A DNA stretch of 19,558 bases from an uncultured Clostridia bacterium (GTDB lineage: Bacteria > Bacillota > Clostridia > Christensenellales > Borkfalkiaceae). Below are positions 1 through 7,635 of the stretch, piece after piece. Below the pieces are notes generated by a model that ran no database searches, had not been told where the DNA came from, and saw only the letters and a program-made list of their open reading frames with translations. A program made the position numbers and the translations under genes. Numbering within the stretch: position 1 is the first letter of the stretch; every line of letters starts with the position of its first letter. The DNA lies in the NCBI GenBank assembly GCA_947176485.1, contig CAMWQS010000014.1, positions 1 through 19,558 of the forward strand, written 5' to 3'.

Positions 1-62
1 AAGTTATTAGCACGAATTTTGCAGTTTTTTTAAAAAAAACGGGAAAATTTTTTAAATAAGTA

Positions 63-91
63 TTGAAGTTGTTTTTCTTTTATTGTACAAT
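63..91 (+). promoter_or_regulatory. SigA-type promoter of spoVG
   Basis: The -35 box TTGAAG (63-68) and the -10 box TACAAT (86-91) are separated by exactly 17 bases, which fits the housekeeping sigma factor. Transcription would start near 98, giving a leader of about 28 bases before the spoVG ATG at 126. I see no good match to the SigH consensus that drives spoVG in Bacillus subtilis. The GGTAGG/AGGTG stretch at 114-121 is the likely ribosome binding site. Confidence 0.7.
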
Positions 92-125
92 GAATTTAAT
101 GAAAGTATATTCTGGTAGGTGAATT

Positions 126-389
126 ATGGAAATCTCAGATGTACGAATCAGATTAGTTAACAAGGGGGACAATAAACTTAAAGCAGTTGCTTCGATTACC
201 ATTGACCAATGCTTTGTCGTACACGATATTAAGATAATCGAATCCGCTGAAGGCGCGTTTATTGCGATGCCCAGCAGAAAAACTAATGATGGCGATTATA
301 AGGATATTGCACATCCACTTGACACCGCGACCCGAGATAATTTGAAAAAAGCAATCCTTACGGCTTACTATGATGAACTTAAAAAATAG
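126..389 (+). CDS. spoVG: SpoVG family regulator
   Basis: This 87-residue protein is recognisable as SpoVG from its opening MEISDVRIRLV, the central FVVHDIKIIE, the FIAMPSRK motif (about residues 46-53) and the DIAHPLD segment (about 61-67). It is close to the family's usual 85-100 residues. SpoVG is a small, conserved nucleic-acid-binding protein found in spore-forming and non-spore-forming Firmicutes, where it affects septation, capsule and stress genes. The name does not prove sporulation. The ATG at 126 is preceded by an AGGTG element and its own SigA-type promoter. It is the only + strand gene at this end and converges on ftsZ. The identification is firm; which targets it regulates here cannot be read from the sequence. 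Confidence 0.95.
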   Translation: MEISDVRIRLVNKGDNKLKAVASITIDQCFVVHDIKIIESAEGAFIAMPSRKTNDGDYKDIAHPLDTATRDNLKKAILTAYYDELKK

Positions 390-432
390 GTCATATTTAG
401 TTTTCCGTCAGTTAAATTAATACTGAATTTGT

Positions 433-475
433 AAAACGAAAAGGCGCACGTTAATTACGTGCGCCTTTTCGTTTT
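433..475. terminator. Bidirectional terminator between spoVG and ftsZ
   Basis: A perfect inverted repeat has arms 433-451 and 457-475 (19 base pairs) around a 5-base loop, TAATT. The outer ends are AAAA on the left and TTTT on the right, so each strand ends in a U-run after a GC-rich core (GGCGCACG). It sits between two convergent genes and can serve both. Confidence 0.9.
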
Positions 476-485
476 ATATTATATT

Positions 486-1754
486 TTAGTTGTCGCGTTT
501 TTTACCGAAATTCTTTAAAAGCTGTGCGAATTTAGGCACGTTCTTTTCAGGCTGACGCTCAATGTTGATTTCATCGCTTCCGGGTTGCTGTACGGGTTGT
601 ACGGGCTGGATAGGTTGGACGTATTGAACAGGTCTTTCGGGCTGTAAAGGCTGAATGGGTTGAACTGGTTTATAATAAGGCTCATTCACGCTCATTCTTC
701 TTATTCCGCCGCCGTAAAGGCCGTCATCATAGGCTGAGCCGCCGGTATACCCCCTTAACGCATCTTCATCACGGCGCGAGGTATCGTAGCCGGGGAACCC
801 CGTAGCAATAACGGTAATTTCGACCTCGTCTTGAACGTTGGGGTCAATTCTTGCACCGAATATAATGTTTGCGGAAGCGTCAACGACGCTCTTAACAAGC
901 TCTGCCGCATCGGTTACTTCATCTATCGTCAAATCCTTGCCGCCGACAACGTTCAAAATAACGCCGCGTGCGCCCTCGATAGTGGTTTCCAAAAGAGGGC
1001 AATTGACGGCAACCCGAACAGCTTCGATAATTCTGTTATCGCCCTTCGCAACGCCTACGCCAAGGTGAGCAATGCCCTTGTCTTTGAGAATGGTTTTAAC
1101 GTCCGCAAAGTCAAGATTAATAAGCGAAGGATTAACGATAAGCTCCGTAAGTCCCCTGATGCTCTGTTTCAAAATATCGTCGGCAACGCGGAATGCTTCC
1201 GTGAGCGGCGTATTTTTAGCGACGACGGTTTTGATTTTGTCGTTAGGGATAACGATTAGCGTATCAACGTACTTTTTAAGGTTGTCCAACCCCTTGGCCG
1301 TATTTTCCATACGCTTTTTGCCTTCAAAGCTGAAAGGTTCAGTAACCACGGCTATAGTAAGAATTTTTAAATCCCTTGCTATTTTAGCTATTACGGGTGC
1401 TGCTCCCGTGCCGGTGCCGCCGCCCATACCTGCGGTTATAAACAGAAGGTCGGTATCCTTAACGGCGTTTGTAAGCTCCTCTTTGCTTTCTTCGGCAGCT
1501 GCTCTACCCACTTCGGGTTCGGCACCCGCACCAAGTCCCTTGGTAAGCGCACTACCGATTTGTATCTTGTTTTCGCAAGGTGAAAGCGTTAAAATCTGGC
1601 TATCCGTATTCACAACGTAGTATTCAGCGCTGTGAATTCCCGCGTCTAACATTCTGTTAACAGCGTTATTACCTGCACCGCCAACGCCGATTACTTTTAT
1701 TTTTGCTCTGCCTATTATTCTGTTAGAGCCTATACCTTGTAAATCATTAAACAT
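486..1754 (-). CDS. ftsZ: Cell division protein FtsZ (tubulin-like GTPase)
   Basis: FtsZ polymerises with GTP into the ring that places and organises the division septum. The 422-residue product has the tubulin signature GGGTGTG at residues 111-117 and a synergy (T7) loop, NLDFADVKT, at about 213-221. The globular part ends near residue 320. A low-complexity linker of about 60 residues follows and includes a Q/P/V-rich stretch of repeated VQP and IQP units (about 363-391). The C-terminal tail contains VPKF (406-409) and is basic, which fits the conserved peptide that binds FtsA and other partners, although it is diverged from the usual IPxFLR form. Length is normal. The ATG is preceded by CGGAGG with 6-base spacing. 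It lies 20 bases after the ftsA-like gene and is probably cotranscribed from the promoter at 2932-2960. No sigE/sigG/spoIIGA genes follow. Confidence 0.98.
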   Translation of the reverse strand: MFNDLQGIGSNRIIGRAKIKVIGVGGAGNNAVNRMLDAGIHSAEYYVVNTDSQILTLSPCENKIQIGSALTKGLGAGAEPEVGRAAAEESKEELTNAVKDTDLLFITAGMGGGTGTGAAPVIAKIARDLKILTIAVVTEPFSFEGKKRMENTAKGLDNLKKYVDTLIVIPNDKIKTVVAKNTPLTEAFRVADDILKQSIRGLTELIVNPSLINLDFADVKTILKDKGIAHLGVGVAKGDNRIIEAVRVAVNCPLLETTIEGARGVILNVVGGKDLTIDEVTDAAELVKSVVDASANIIFGARIDPNVQDEVEITVIATGFPGYDTSRRDEDALRGYTGGSAYDDGLYGGGIRRMSVNEPYYKPVQPIQPLQPERPVQYVQPIQPVQPVQQPGSDEINIERQPEKNVPKFAQLLKNFGKKRDN

Positions 1755-1760
1755 AGTTAA

Positions 1761-1766
1761 CCTCCG
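1761..1766 (-). promoter_or_regulatory. Ribosome binding site of ftsZ
   Basis: On the - strand this reads CGGAGG and stands 6 bases before the ftsZ ATG (1752-1754). It is one of the strongest Shine-Dalgarno matches in the window and contrasts with the poor site of the gene upstream, so the two cistrons may be translated at different rates. Confidence 0.75.
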
Positions 1767-1774
1767 TTAAATGG

Positions 1775-2914
1775 TTAAGAATTATTCGCATCGTCCAAAG
1801 CCATATTTAAAAGGCTTAATACCGAAGAAAAGTGCGGTTTATCGTAATAAGGCACTTTCGGGGCAATCACGTCAATACTTTTGACTAATCTGCCGGCAAG
1901 ATGTTCTGCCGTACCTCTTACTACCTTTATTCCTTCACCGGTAACCAATAATGGCTTACAGTCGATATTTCTGCCGGAAAAACTCTGCCTGCACTCCTCA
2001 ACGGTTTCGCAAATTCCGTCAAGTCCTTCCCTTATAATGTCCCGCAACTGTGCCGTTGAAAACTTATAAGTTTTACCCTCATAGATGCACTCTTCAATAC
2101 TCGTAAGCTTTTCTTTCGCGTTAAGATTAACCGTCGAAAGGAAAGTTGAAGCCACCTCGAAGGGAATATTGAGTTCGGTCATAAGATAGAAAGCGATATG
2201 CCCTATACCGACCGAAAAAGACTCGCTGTATAAAAGTCCGTTACCGCAAATAACGCTGTAAGTGGACGAAATATAGCCAAAATCAAACAAAACGGCACAC
2301 TCGTCGCGAAGCTCCGGTTCAACCAGATACATAGCTTCGGCACAGTTTATGGGAATAAAGTTGACCGTAGTAATCTCTTTAAACCTTTTAAAAGCCGTCG
2401 TAACACAGCCCATAAAAGACGTGTTACACTGATAAAAACAACATTTACCTTGCAAGCTGTCGCTTACTGCGCCTATGGGGTCAATAACCTTACGCTTGTC
2501 CGATAAAACGTAGTAAAGGCAACTGTGGCGAACGGTCTTCCATTGTTCGCTGTCGGGCGGGGTGCTCAATTCAATAAGCGTTTTACAATCAGACGCGCTA
2601 ATCTTCTTTGCCGACTGAAAACTTAAAACCTTGTCCACGTTTATAAGCTTTAAAAATTCCCCGGGCACGCCCACGTAAAAGCTTTTTACGCCGCTGCTAC
2701 CGGATAAAGTGCTTTTAACCACGTCGCATACGGAGGAAATGAAATTTTCAACGTCCAGAAGCTCGCCTTCGGCAAAACCGTCATAAGCGCAAGTGTATTT
2801 ACTTTTAATGATAAAAGTACCGTTTACACCTCTTTCACCGACGACTGCCGTCATTTCGGCTGAGCGTATATCAAGTATTGCGACGCAATTCGTGCGCATA
2901 CGCTTAAACCCCAT
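1775..2914 (-). CDS. Divergent FtsA-like protein (actin-fold, probably FtsZ partner)
   Basis: FtsA is an actin-fold protein that tethers FtsZ to the membrane. This 379-residue product sits directly upstream of ftsZ, the normal ftsA position, and keeps recognisable blocks: an N-terminal strand ILDIRSAEMTAVVGE, a 1C-like segment (about 76-180), a phosphate-2-like block with D211-F-G213, and TGEG (325-328) where the adenosine motif should be. Several binding motifs are altered: the first loop reads DIRS rather than DIG(T/S), the second lacks the GG and following T-D, and the third has GE instead of GG. The chain ends at about the point where the linker and amphipathic membrane helix of FtsA normally begin. 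The ATG at 2914 has no Shine-Dalgarno and only about a 10-base leader; the ATG at 2899 (residue 6) has GGGG 9 bases upstream and may be the true start. Identification rests on fold blocks and position, so a distant ATPase relative is possible. Confidence 0.72.
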   Translation of the reverse strand: MGFKRMRTNCVAILDIRSAEMTAVVGERGVNGTFIIKSKYTCAYDGFAEGELLDVENFISSVCDVVKSTLSGSSGVKSFYVGVPGEFLKLINVDKVLSFQSAKKISASDCKTLIELSTPPDSEQWKTVRHSCLYYVLSDKRKVIDPIGAVSDSLQGKCCFYQCNTSFMGCVTTAFKRFKEITTVNFIPINCAEAMYLVEPELRDECAVLFDFGYISSTYSVICGNGLLYSESFSVGIGHIAFYLMTELNIPFEVASTFLSTVNLNAKEKLTSIEECIYEGKTYKFSTAQLRDIIREGLDGICETVEECRQSFSGRNIDCKPLLVTGEGIKVVRGTAEHLAGRLVKSIDVIAPKVPYYDKPHFSSVLSLLNMALDDANNS

Positions 2915-2931
2915 TATGTATTATATAATCT

Positions 2932-2960
2932 ATTATATAATAGGGTTATGTAAAAGTCAA
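2932..2960 (-). promoter_or_regulatory. Strong SigA promoter for ftsA-like-ftsZ
   Basis: On the - strand, TTGACT (2960-2955), a 17-base spacer and a perfect TATAAT (2937-2932) form a near-consensus SigA promoter. A second TATAAT-like box overlaps just downstream (about 2927-2922). The predicted start near 2925 gives an unusually short leader of about 10 bases to the ATG at 2914, or about 25 to the ATG at 2899. With the terminator at 2971-2998 it makes the ftsA-like-ftsZ pair a separate transcription unit. Confidence 0.88.
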
Positions 2961-2970
2961 CAGAATAAAC

Positions 2971-2998
2971 AAAAAAAGCGGTATCAAACCGCTTTTTT
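2971..2998 (-). terminator. Terminator after ftsQ, ending the main dcw operon
   Basis: An inverted repeat pairs 2972-2982 with 2988-2998 (11 base pairs, AAAAAAGCGGT) around a 5-base loop. In the - direction it ends in a run of seven T, the normal form of an intrinsic terminator. It lies just after the ftsQ stop codon (3008) and just before the ftsA-like promoter, so it separates the two units, although read-through is possible. Confidence 0.85.
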
Positions 2999-3007
2999 AA
3001 TTATTCG

Positions 3008-3787
3008 TTATACGACAGCACTGTATTCGGTATATTCAGCATCAAAATTTCCGTCACCGTCGATACGGCTGATTATTCTGCCTTTCAGCTTTTGCTCGGG
3101 CAAAAGACCGTCAAACAGCTTATACGCTTTTGAAATTTTCTCGGAAGTAAATTTTGAGTAATCCCAAATTTCAATCGAAATCCCGCACAACAATTTAAAT
3201 ATAACCTTATCGGTATCGATGTCTATCGTGGTTTGCGATTTGTAAAGCGTAACCTTTTCTACCACAGACCTCAATAAGCTTGCGTCCTTGGTGCAGCTTT
3301 TAAAAATTGCACAAACCGAAGCAACTTCTTTTATTTCCTCATCGCTACGCGTACCCTCAATAATCAAATTAGGCTCTCCGTCACGGGGGTTCGCGTTACT
3401 TTCGGAAACTCTTAAAAACTTCCCGCTTTCGTCATAAGCCGAATAATTTTCCCCGTCGTATATGGCAAAAACTTCCCGCCTTTGCTTTACAGTAATATTT
3501 ATGGTACAAGGCAAAACCTTTTCAAAGCTTTCCAAATAATAATCGTCTTCCAGGCAAGTAGAAACGTCTTCTTCATTGACAGAAGAAATTATCCTTCCAC
3601 GAACTTTATCAAGAACGCCGTGCTTTACTGACTGAATTTTGGAATTTAAATTTTCCTCATCAATATCGGTACTTAAAAGAGTTACGTTTACGTTCCTTAC
3701 GGCGTAAACGACGCATATGCCTACGGCAATAGCCGCAACCATAATAACAGCAATTATAAGTATTCCAATTTTTCTTAGGTGCTTCAT
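3008..3787 (-). CDS. ftsQ: Cell division protein FtsQ/DivIB
   Basis: FtsQ/DivIB is a bitopic membrane protein that, with FtsL and a DivIC/FtsB partner, controls septal peptidoglycan synthesis. The 259-residue product has a short basic N-terminus (MKHLRKIG), one membrane span at about residues 7-29, and an outside part of about 230 residues. Its first section (about 30-110), from VRNVNVT to CTINITVKQRR, fits the POTRA domain of the family. The rest is the weakly conserved beta domain, ending in a FDAEYTEYSAVV tail. Length is normal. It starts 5 bases after the murA stop with no clear Shine-Dalgarno, so translation probably depends on coupling to murA. It is the last gene before the terminator at 2971-2998. 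Confidence 0.9.
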   Translation of the reverse strand: MKHLRKIGILIIAVIMVAAIAVGICVVYAVRNVNVTLLSTDIDEENLNSKIQSVKHGVLDKVRGRIISSVNEEDVSTCLEDDYYLESFEKVLPCTINITVKQRREVFAIYDGENYSAYDESGKFLRVSESNANPRDGEPNLIIEGTRSDEEIKEVASVCAIFKSCTKDASLLRSVVEKVTLYKSQTTIDIDTDKVIFKLLCGISIEIWDYSKFTSEKISKAYKLFDGLLPEQKLKGRIISRIDGDGNFDAEYTEYSAVV

Positions 3788-3792
3788 ATCGT

Positions 3793-5049
3793 TTATATAG
3801 ATACCCTTACTATATCTCCGCCAAGCGAACGGAGTTTATATTCGAAAGAGCCGTACCCCCTGTCTATGTGGGAAATATCCAGAACTTCACTTCTGCCTTC
3901 GGCGGCAAGCCCCGCGCACACAAGCGCCGCCCCGCCACGCAAATCGTGCGCAACTACCGTCGCCCCGTAGAACTTTTCAACCCCGCGCACGAAAGCGTTA
4001 CGGTCAATAACCGTTATATCCGCGCCCATTTTTCTGAGTTCGGGAACGTACTTAAAGCGGGTTTCGAACAAGTTTTCAGTTATAATTGACTGTCCGTGGC
4101 AGATACAGCATAGTGCCGTTATCTGTGCTTGCAAATCGGTGGGGAAGCCCGGATAAGGCTGAGTTTCAACACTCTTGACCGAAGTAGGCCGTCTGTGATT
4201 TTCTAAAATTATTTTATCATTATTCAGGTGAATTTTGCAACCGTTTTCCCTAAGTTTATGTAAAAGTGAGCTTATATTTTCCGCACAAGCGTGTTTAAGC
4301 TCTATCTCGCCGCCGCACATTGCCGCCGCAATAAGAAACGTGCCCGCCTCTATTCTATCTGGAATAGGCAAAAACTCGCAACCGTGCAAGCTTTTAACGC
4401 CTTCGATTATTATGGTTCCGGTGCCAGCGCCGCGCATTTTTGCGCCCATACAGTTCAGTAAGCGCTGCAAGTCCTCAATTTCGGGTTCTCTTGCTGCGTT
4501 TTTGATTACGGTCGTCCCCTCTGCCTTTGCCGCGGCAAGCATGAGGTTTTCCGTTGCGCCGACGCTGGGGCAGTCAAGCATAATCTCGTTGCCTATAAGT
4601 TTTTCGCATTTGCAAATTATGTATCCGTTTTCTTCCTCTATTTCAACGCCCAAGCGCTTTAATCCGGCAAGATGCAAATCAACTGGTCTTAACCCTATAT
4701 CGCACCCACCGGGATACGCGATTTTCGCCGTATGAAAACGTGATATTACCGAGCCGAGCAAAAAAACCGAAGACCTCAATTCGTGTGCAAGCTCCCGCGG
4801 AATTTCAAAACAATCTGCACTTGAACTGTCTATTATTAAATTCTCCCCTTCAAATACGACTTTACAGCCGAGTTTTGAGAGAATTTTTGCCATGTTTTTT
4901 AAGTCTGTTATGTTCGGTACTTTTAAAATTTTTACTTTGTCGTCCGTCAGGACCGATGCCGCAAGCATAGGCAGAACCGAATTTTTTGCGGATTGAACTT
5001 CCACGCTGCCGTATAGCTTGTTTCCTCCGTTTATTATGTATTTTTCCAT
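3793..5049 (-). CDS. murA: UDP-N-acetylglucosamine 1-carboxyvinyltransferase MurA
   Basis: MurA transfers enolpyruvate from PEP to UDP-GlcNAc, the committed step of peptidoglycan precursor synthesis in the cytoplasm. The 418-residue chain has the family's normal length and motifs: K22-N23 in SAKNS, R92 in the LRSS segment, the catalytic loop PGGC with C116 (the Cys that fosfomycin alkylates in this family), and FPTDLQAQ, which carries the conserved active-site Asp. Cys at this position predicts fosfomycin sensitivity for the enzyme. The ATG is preceded by GGAG at 5058-5055 with 5-base spacing. It lies between ftsW and ftsQ, in the place often taken by murG/murC/murB. The 80-base leader before it holds two overlapping inverted repeats, so some control of its own is possible. 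Confidence 0.97.
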   Translation of the reverse strand: MEKYIINGGNKLYGSVEVQSAKNSVLPMLAASVLTDDKVKILKVPNITDLKNMAKILSKLGCKVVFEGENLIIDSSSADCFEIPRELAHELRSSVFLLGSVISRFHTAKIAYPGGCDIGLRPVDLHLAGLKRLGVEIEEENGYIICKCEKLIGNEIMLDCPSVGATENLMLAAAKAEGTTVIKNAAREPEIEDLQRLLNCMGAKMRGAGTGTIIIEGVKSLHGCEFLPIPDRIEAGTFLIAAAMCGGEIELKHACAENISSLLHKLRENGCKIHLNNDKIILENHRRPTSVKSVETQPYPGFPTDLQAQITALCCICHGQSIITENLFETRFKYVPELRKMGADITVIDRNAFVRGVEKFYGATVVAHDLRGGAALVCAGLAAEGRSEVLDISHIDRGYGSFEYKLRSLGGDIVRVSI

Positions 5050-5063
5050 ATTGACTCCGAATA

Positions 5064-5111
5064 GTAAATATAGGGTAACGGCTTATATTTACAACGCACC
5101 TCGTTACCCTA
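5064..5111 (-). promoter_or_regulatory. Two mutually exclusive hairpins in the ftsW-murA spacer
   Basis: Hairpin A pairs 5071-5080 (TAGGGTAACG) with 5102-5111 (CGTTACCCTA), a perfect 10-base-pair stem with a 21-base loop. Hairpin B pairs 5064-5072 (GTAAATATA) with 5084-5092 (TATATTTAC), 9 base pairs with an 11-base loop. They share 5071-5072, and B's second arm lies in A's loop, so full versions cannot form together. There is no U-run, so neither is an ordinary terminator. The pair lies 6 to 15 bases upstream of the murA Shine-Dalgarno. The function is unknown; a protein-binding palindrome or an RNA switch are both possible. Confidence 0.5.
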
Positions 5112-5129
5112 CTTCATAATATGATTTAT

Positions 5130-6290
5130 TCAGCCGTCATTGTTCACTTTAGAAATATTATACAGAACCCCCATTGAAGCCATAGTAATTATAAGCGAAG
5201 TGTTTCCGCTGCTTATAAGCGGCAACGGCAACCCCGTGGGCGGAATCGTGCCGCTTACGACGAGTGCGTTTATAGCAACTTGAATACCGTAAACCAACGT
5301 AAAACCCGACGCAAGCAAGAAACCGAATCTGTCTTTGCAGTTCTTTGCGATTTTGAAACCCCTGTATATTATGAACCCGCAAATAATGAAAAATATCAAC
5401 AGCCCGAAAAAGCCGAGTTCTTCACCCATTATAGCGAGAATGAAGTCACTTTCCGCAAACGGTAAAAATCGGTATTTCTGCGTGGAATTAAAAAGTCCTT
5501 TACCGAAAAGCCCACCGTTGCCCAATGCATACAATGACTGGATAAGCTGATACCCTTCGTCTTTTGGCGAAGCCCAAGGGTCGATAAACGCACTTAGGCG
5601 TTGCAGACGGTAAGGCTCCAAAATTATCAAAACGGGCACTGCTATCACGAAAGGAATTAACAATATCAAAAATGTTTTCAAGTTGGTTCCGCTTAGAAAA
5701 ACGATACCAAGCATCAGCAGCCCGACGCACATCGTTATCGACATGTTCGGTTCGATAATTATGAGAATGCAGAACAGAATTCCTACGCCGAGCACTGGTA
5801 AAACGCCCTTCACCGTTTTAACTTTTTCGTAATTCTTTGCAAAATACGCAGCGGAAAAAAGCGCAAAAGCGTACTTTGCAATTTCCGAAGGTTGAATCGT
5901 TACGCCCGCGAAACCTATCCACCTCGTCGCGCCGTAGTTGGTTATTCCCACCCCCGGCACGAAAACGAGAGCAAGCAGTATCACCGCCAAAATTACCGAG
6001 GGGAATTTCAGCTTCATCAGCTTTTTATACGGCAAAAAACACGCGCCTACCATAGCCGCCATGCCGAGCACGACGCCGATAAGCTGCTTTTTGACAAAAT
6101 ACAGGCTGTCTCCGTACTGCACTTCTGCGGTATACGAGCTTGCGGAGTAAATCATCAGGCAACCGAAGCACGCCATAAACGCAACGCAAATTAAAAGCGG
6201 GACGTCGCCCGCTTTCGTAGTTTTTTTTGCCTTTTCACCCACTGTTACTAGGGGTGGAAATTTTTTCTTTGTTGCCTTAGAAGGTTTCAT
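5130..6290 (-). CDS. ftsW: Septal peptidoglycan polymerase FtsW (SEDS family)
   Basis: SEDS proteins are multispan membrane glycosyltransferases that polymerise lipid II together with a class B PBP. The 386-residue protein has a basic cytoplasmic tail (1-30) and about ten membrane spans. Family motifs are clear: IQPSEIAKYAF (132-142), GYQLIQSLYALGNGGLFGKG (246-265), FAESDFI with the presumed catalytic Asp at 282, and PPTGLPLPLISSGNTS (350-365). Position after murD in a division cluster favours FtsW; SpoVE and RodA are relatives of similar sequence. The start overlaps the murD end by 14 bases and has no good Shine-Dalgarno, suggesting translational coupling. In many relatives murG follows; here it does not. 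Confidence 0.93.
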   Translation of the reverse strand: MKPSKATKKKFPPLVTVGEKAKKTTKAGDVPLLICVAFMACFGCLMIYSASSYTAEVQYGDSLYFVKKQLIGVVLGMAAMVGACFLPYKKLMKLKFPSVILAVILLALVFVPGVGITNYGATRWIGFAGVTIQPSEIAKYAFALFSAAYFAKNYEKVKTVKGVLPVLGVGILFCILIIIEPNMSITMCVGLLMLGIVFLSGTNLKTFLILLIPFVIAVPVLIILEPYRLQRLSAFIDPWASPKDEGYQLIQSLYALGNGGLFGKGLFNSTQKYRFLPFAESDFILAIMGEELGFFGLLIFFIICGFIIYRGFKIAKNCKDRFGFLLASGFTLVYGIQVAINALVVSGTIPPTGLPLPLISSGNTSLIITMASMGVLYNISKVNNDG

Positions 6291-7629
6291 TTATCTTTTC
6301 CACTATCTCCCTGAAAGCGTCGCCCCGCTCTTCATAGTTAAGGAAGCTGTCAAAGCTTGAGCTTGCGGGACTTAAAAGCACGCACTGTCCGGGTTTTGCT
6401 ATAAATTGCGCAATTTTTACCGCGGTGTTGAATTCCGAACACAGCGAGAACCCGACGAAGCCCGCTTTGGTTGCTGCGTTAAGCATTTTAAATCTGTTCT
6501 CGCCGTAAATTATCGCGTGTATTACGGGTGTCGAGCTTAATCCTTCGAACAGCGGAACGTAATCGTCCCCCTTGTCCTTGCCGCCCAAAAGAATTATAGT
6601 AGGATTTGCCATAGACTGGGCCGCCTTCAAGGACGCGTCGACGTTCGTTCCCTTGCTGTCGTCTATGTAAGTTACTCCGTTTACTTCTCTTACCACTTGG
6701 ATACGGTGCTTAACACCCTTGAACGCGCATATTGCTTGTGCCGTAATTTTCTTATCGAGTCCCAAAATTCCCGCAACGGCAACACATGCAAGCGCATTGT
6801 AAGCGTTATGTACTCCGTTTATCGTAAGCTCGGTTACGTCAAAGTATTTTTCGCCGTTGAAATATACGCTGCCGTTCTCGTAATAAGCGCCGTTAATGCG
6901 GGTCTGCATAGAGAAATAAACGACCTTTGCTTTGGTCTTGTTGGCAAACTCTCTTACGGTAGGGTCGTCGTAATTTAATACGGCGTACTCGCTTTCACGA
7001 AGGTTCTTTAAAATCTTTGATTTTAAAAATATGTAATTTTCCATATTGTAGTGTCTGTTTAGGTGGTCCTCGGTAACGTTCGTAACCACTGCAATATGGG
7101 GGCGCAAGCTTGAAAGAGTTTCAAGCTGAAAAGACGAAACTTCTATGACTGCGTAGTCGTTAAAAGTCAAATCTTCTACTTCTTCAATTAGCGGGTGTCC
7201 GTTATTGCCGCAAGCAACGCTATGTGCGCCCGTTGCATTCAGTACCTCGTTAAGCATCGTAACCGTCGTGGTCTTGCCGTTAGTGCCCGTAACCGCAACC
7301 GCCGTCGCCCTTAAAAACATAGCGGCAAGCTCTTCCTCGCCTATTATAGCCTTCCCCTGTTTTCTGAACGCCACGGGAAGAGCGTTATCTATGGGGATAC
7401 CGGGGCTCAACACTAAAATATCGCATTTCAGTGCCGCCGCCTCGCACCTGTCCGCCGTTACGATATGCGCACCTAAGCCCGAAAGCTCCGTCATTACAGC
7501 TTGTACCTTATCGCTTACGACGTCGTCGTAAATATAAACTTCGGCTCCTCTTTCAAGCAAAAAGCGGGCGCTGCTTTCACCCGAAACCGACATACCCGCT
7601 ACAAAAAACTTCTGACTTTTAAAATACAT
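6277..7629 (-). CDS. murD: UDP-N-acetylmuramoylalanine-D-glutamate ligase MurD
   Basis: MurD adds D-glutamate to UDP-MurNAc-L-Ala using ATP in the cytoplasm. The 450-residue chain has the N-terminal Rossmann-like UDP-binding domain (about 1-105, starting with FFVAGMSVSGESSARFL), the ATP-binding P-loop GTNGKTT (115-121), the central ligase block including EVSSFQLE and NVTEDHLNRH, and the C-terminal domain with YIDDSKGTNVDAS and LLGGKDKG. Length is standard. The ATG follows GGTGAGG, where the mraY stop TGA is part of the Shine-Dalgarno; the gap to mraY is 6 bases. It partners with MurI at 13993-14739, which supplies the D-glutamate. Confidence 0.97.
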   Translation of the reverse strand: MYFKSQKFFVAGMSVSGESSARFLLERGAEVYIYDDVVSDKVQAVMTELSGLGAHIVTADRCEAAALKCDILVLSPGIPIDNALPVAFRKQGKAIIGEEELAAMFLRATAVAVTGTNGKTTTVTMLNEVLNATGAHSVACGNNGHPLIEEVEDLTFNDYAVIEVSSFQLETLSSLRPHIAVVTNVTEDHLNRHYNMENYIFLKSKILKNLRESEYAVLNYDDPTVREFANKTKAKVVYFSMQTRINGAYYENGSVYFNGEKYFDVTELTINGVHNAYNALACVAVAGILGLDKKITAQAICAFKGVKHRIQVVREVNGVTYIDDSKGTNVDASLKAAQSMANPTIILLGGKDKGDDYVPLFEGLSSTPVIHAIIYGENRFKMLNAATKAGFVGFSLCSEFNTAVKIAQFIAKPGQCVLLSPASSSFDSFLNYEERGDAFREIVEKINETF

Positions 7630-7635
7630 TTTACC

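Noticed and set aside
590..690. CRISPR-like or satellite repeat in the ftsZ 3' part
   Set aside because: The repeated units are codons for VQP/IQP in a coding linker, with no regular spacer or palindromic repeat. No CRISPR array was seen in the window.
831..1620. Open frames on the + strand opposite ftsZ (142 and 182 codons), and similar ones opposite the other dcw genes
   Set aside because: They lie wholly inside well-identified genes on the other strand, have no ribosome sites and no recognisable domains. They are by-products of codon bias.
5060..5100. Promoter for murA (TTGTAA with TATATT)
   Set aside because: The spacing is 16 bases and both boxes are poor; they also coincide with the arms of the inverted repeats, which explain them better.
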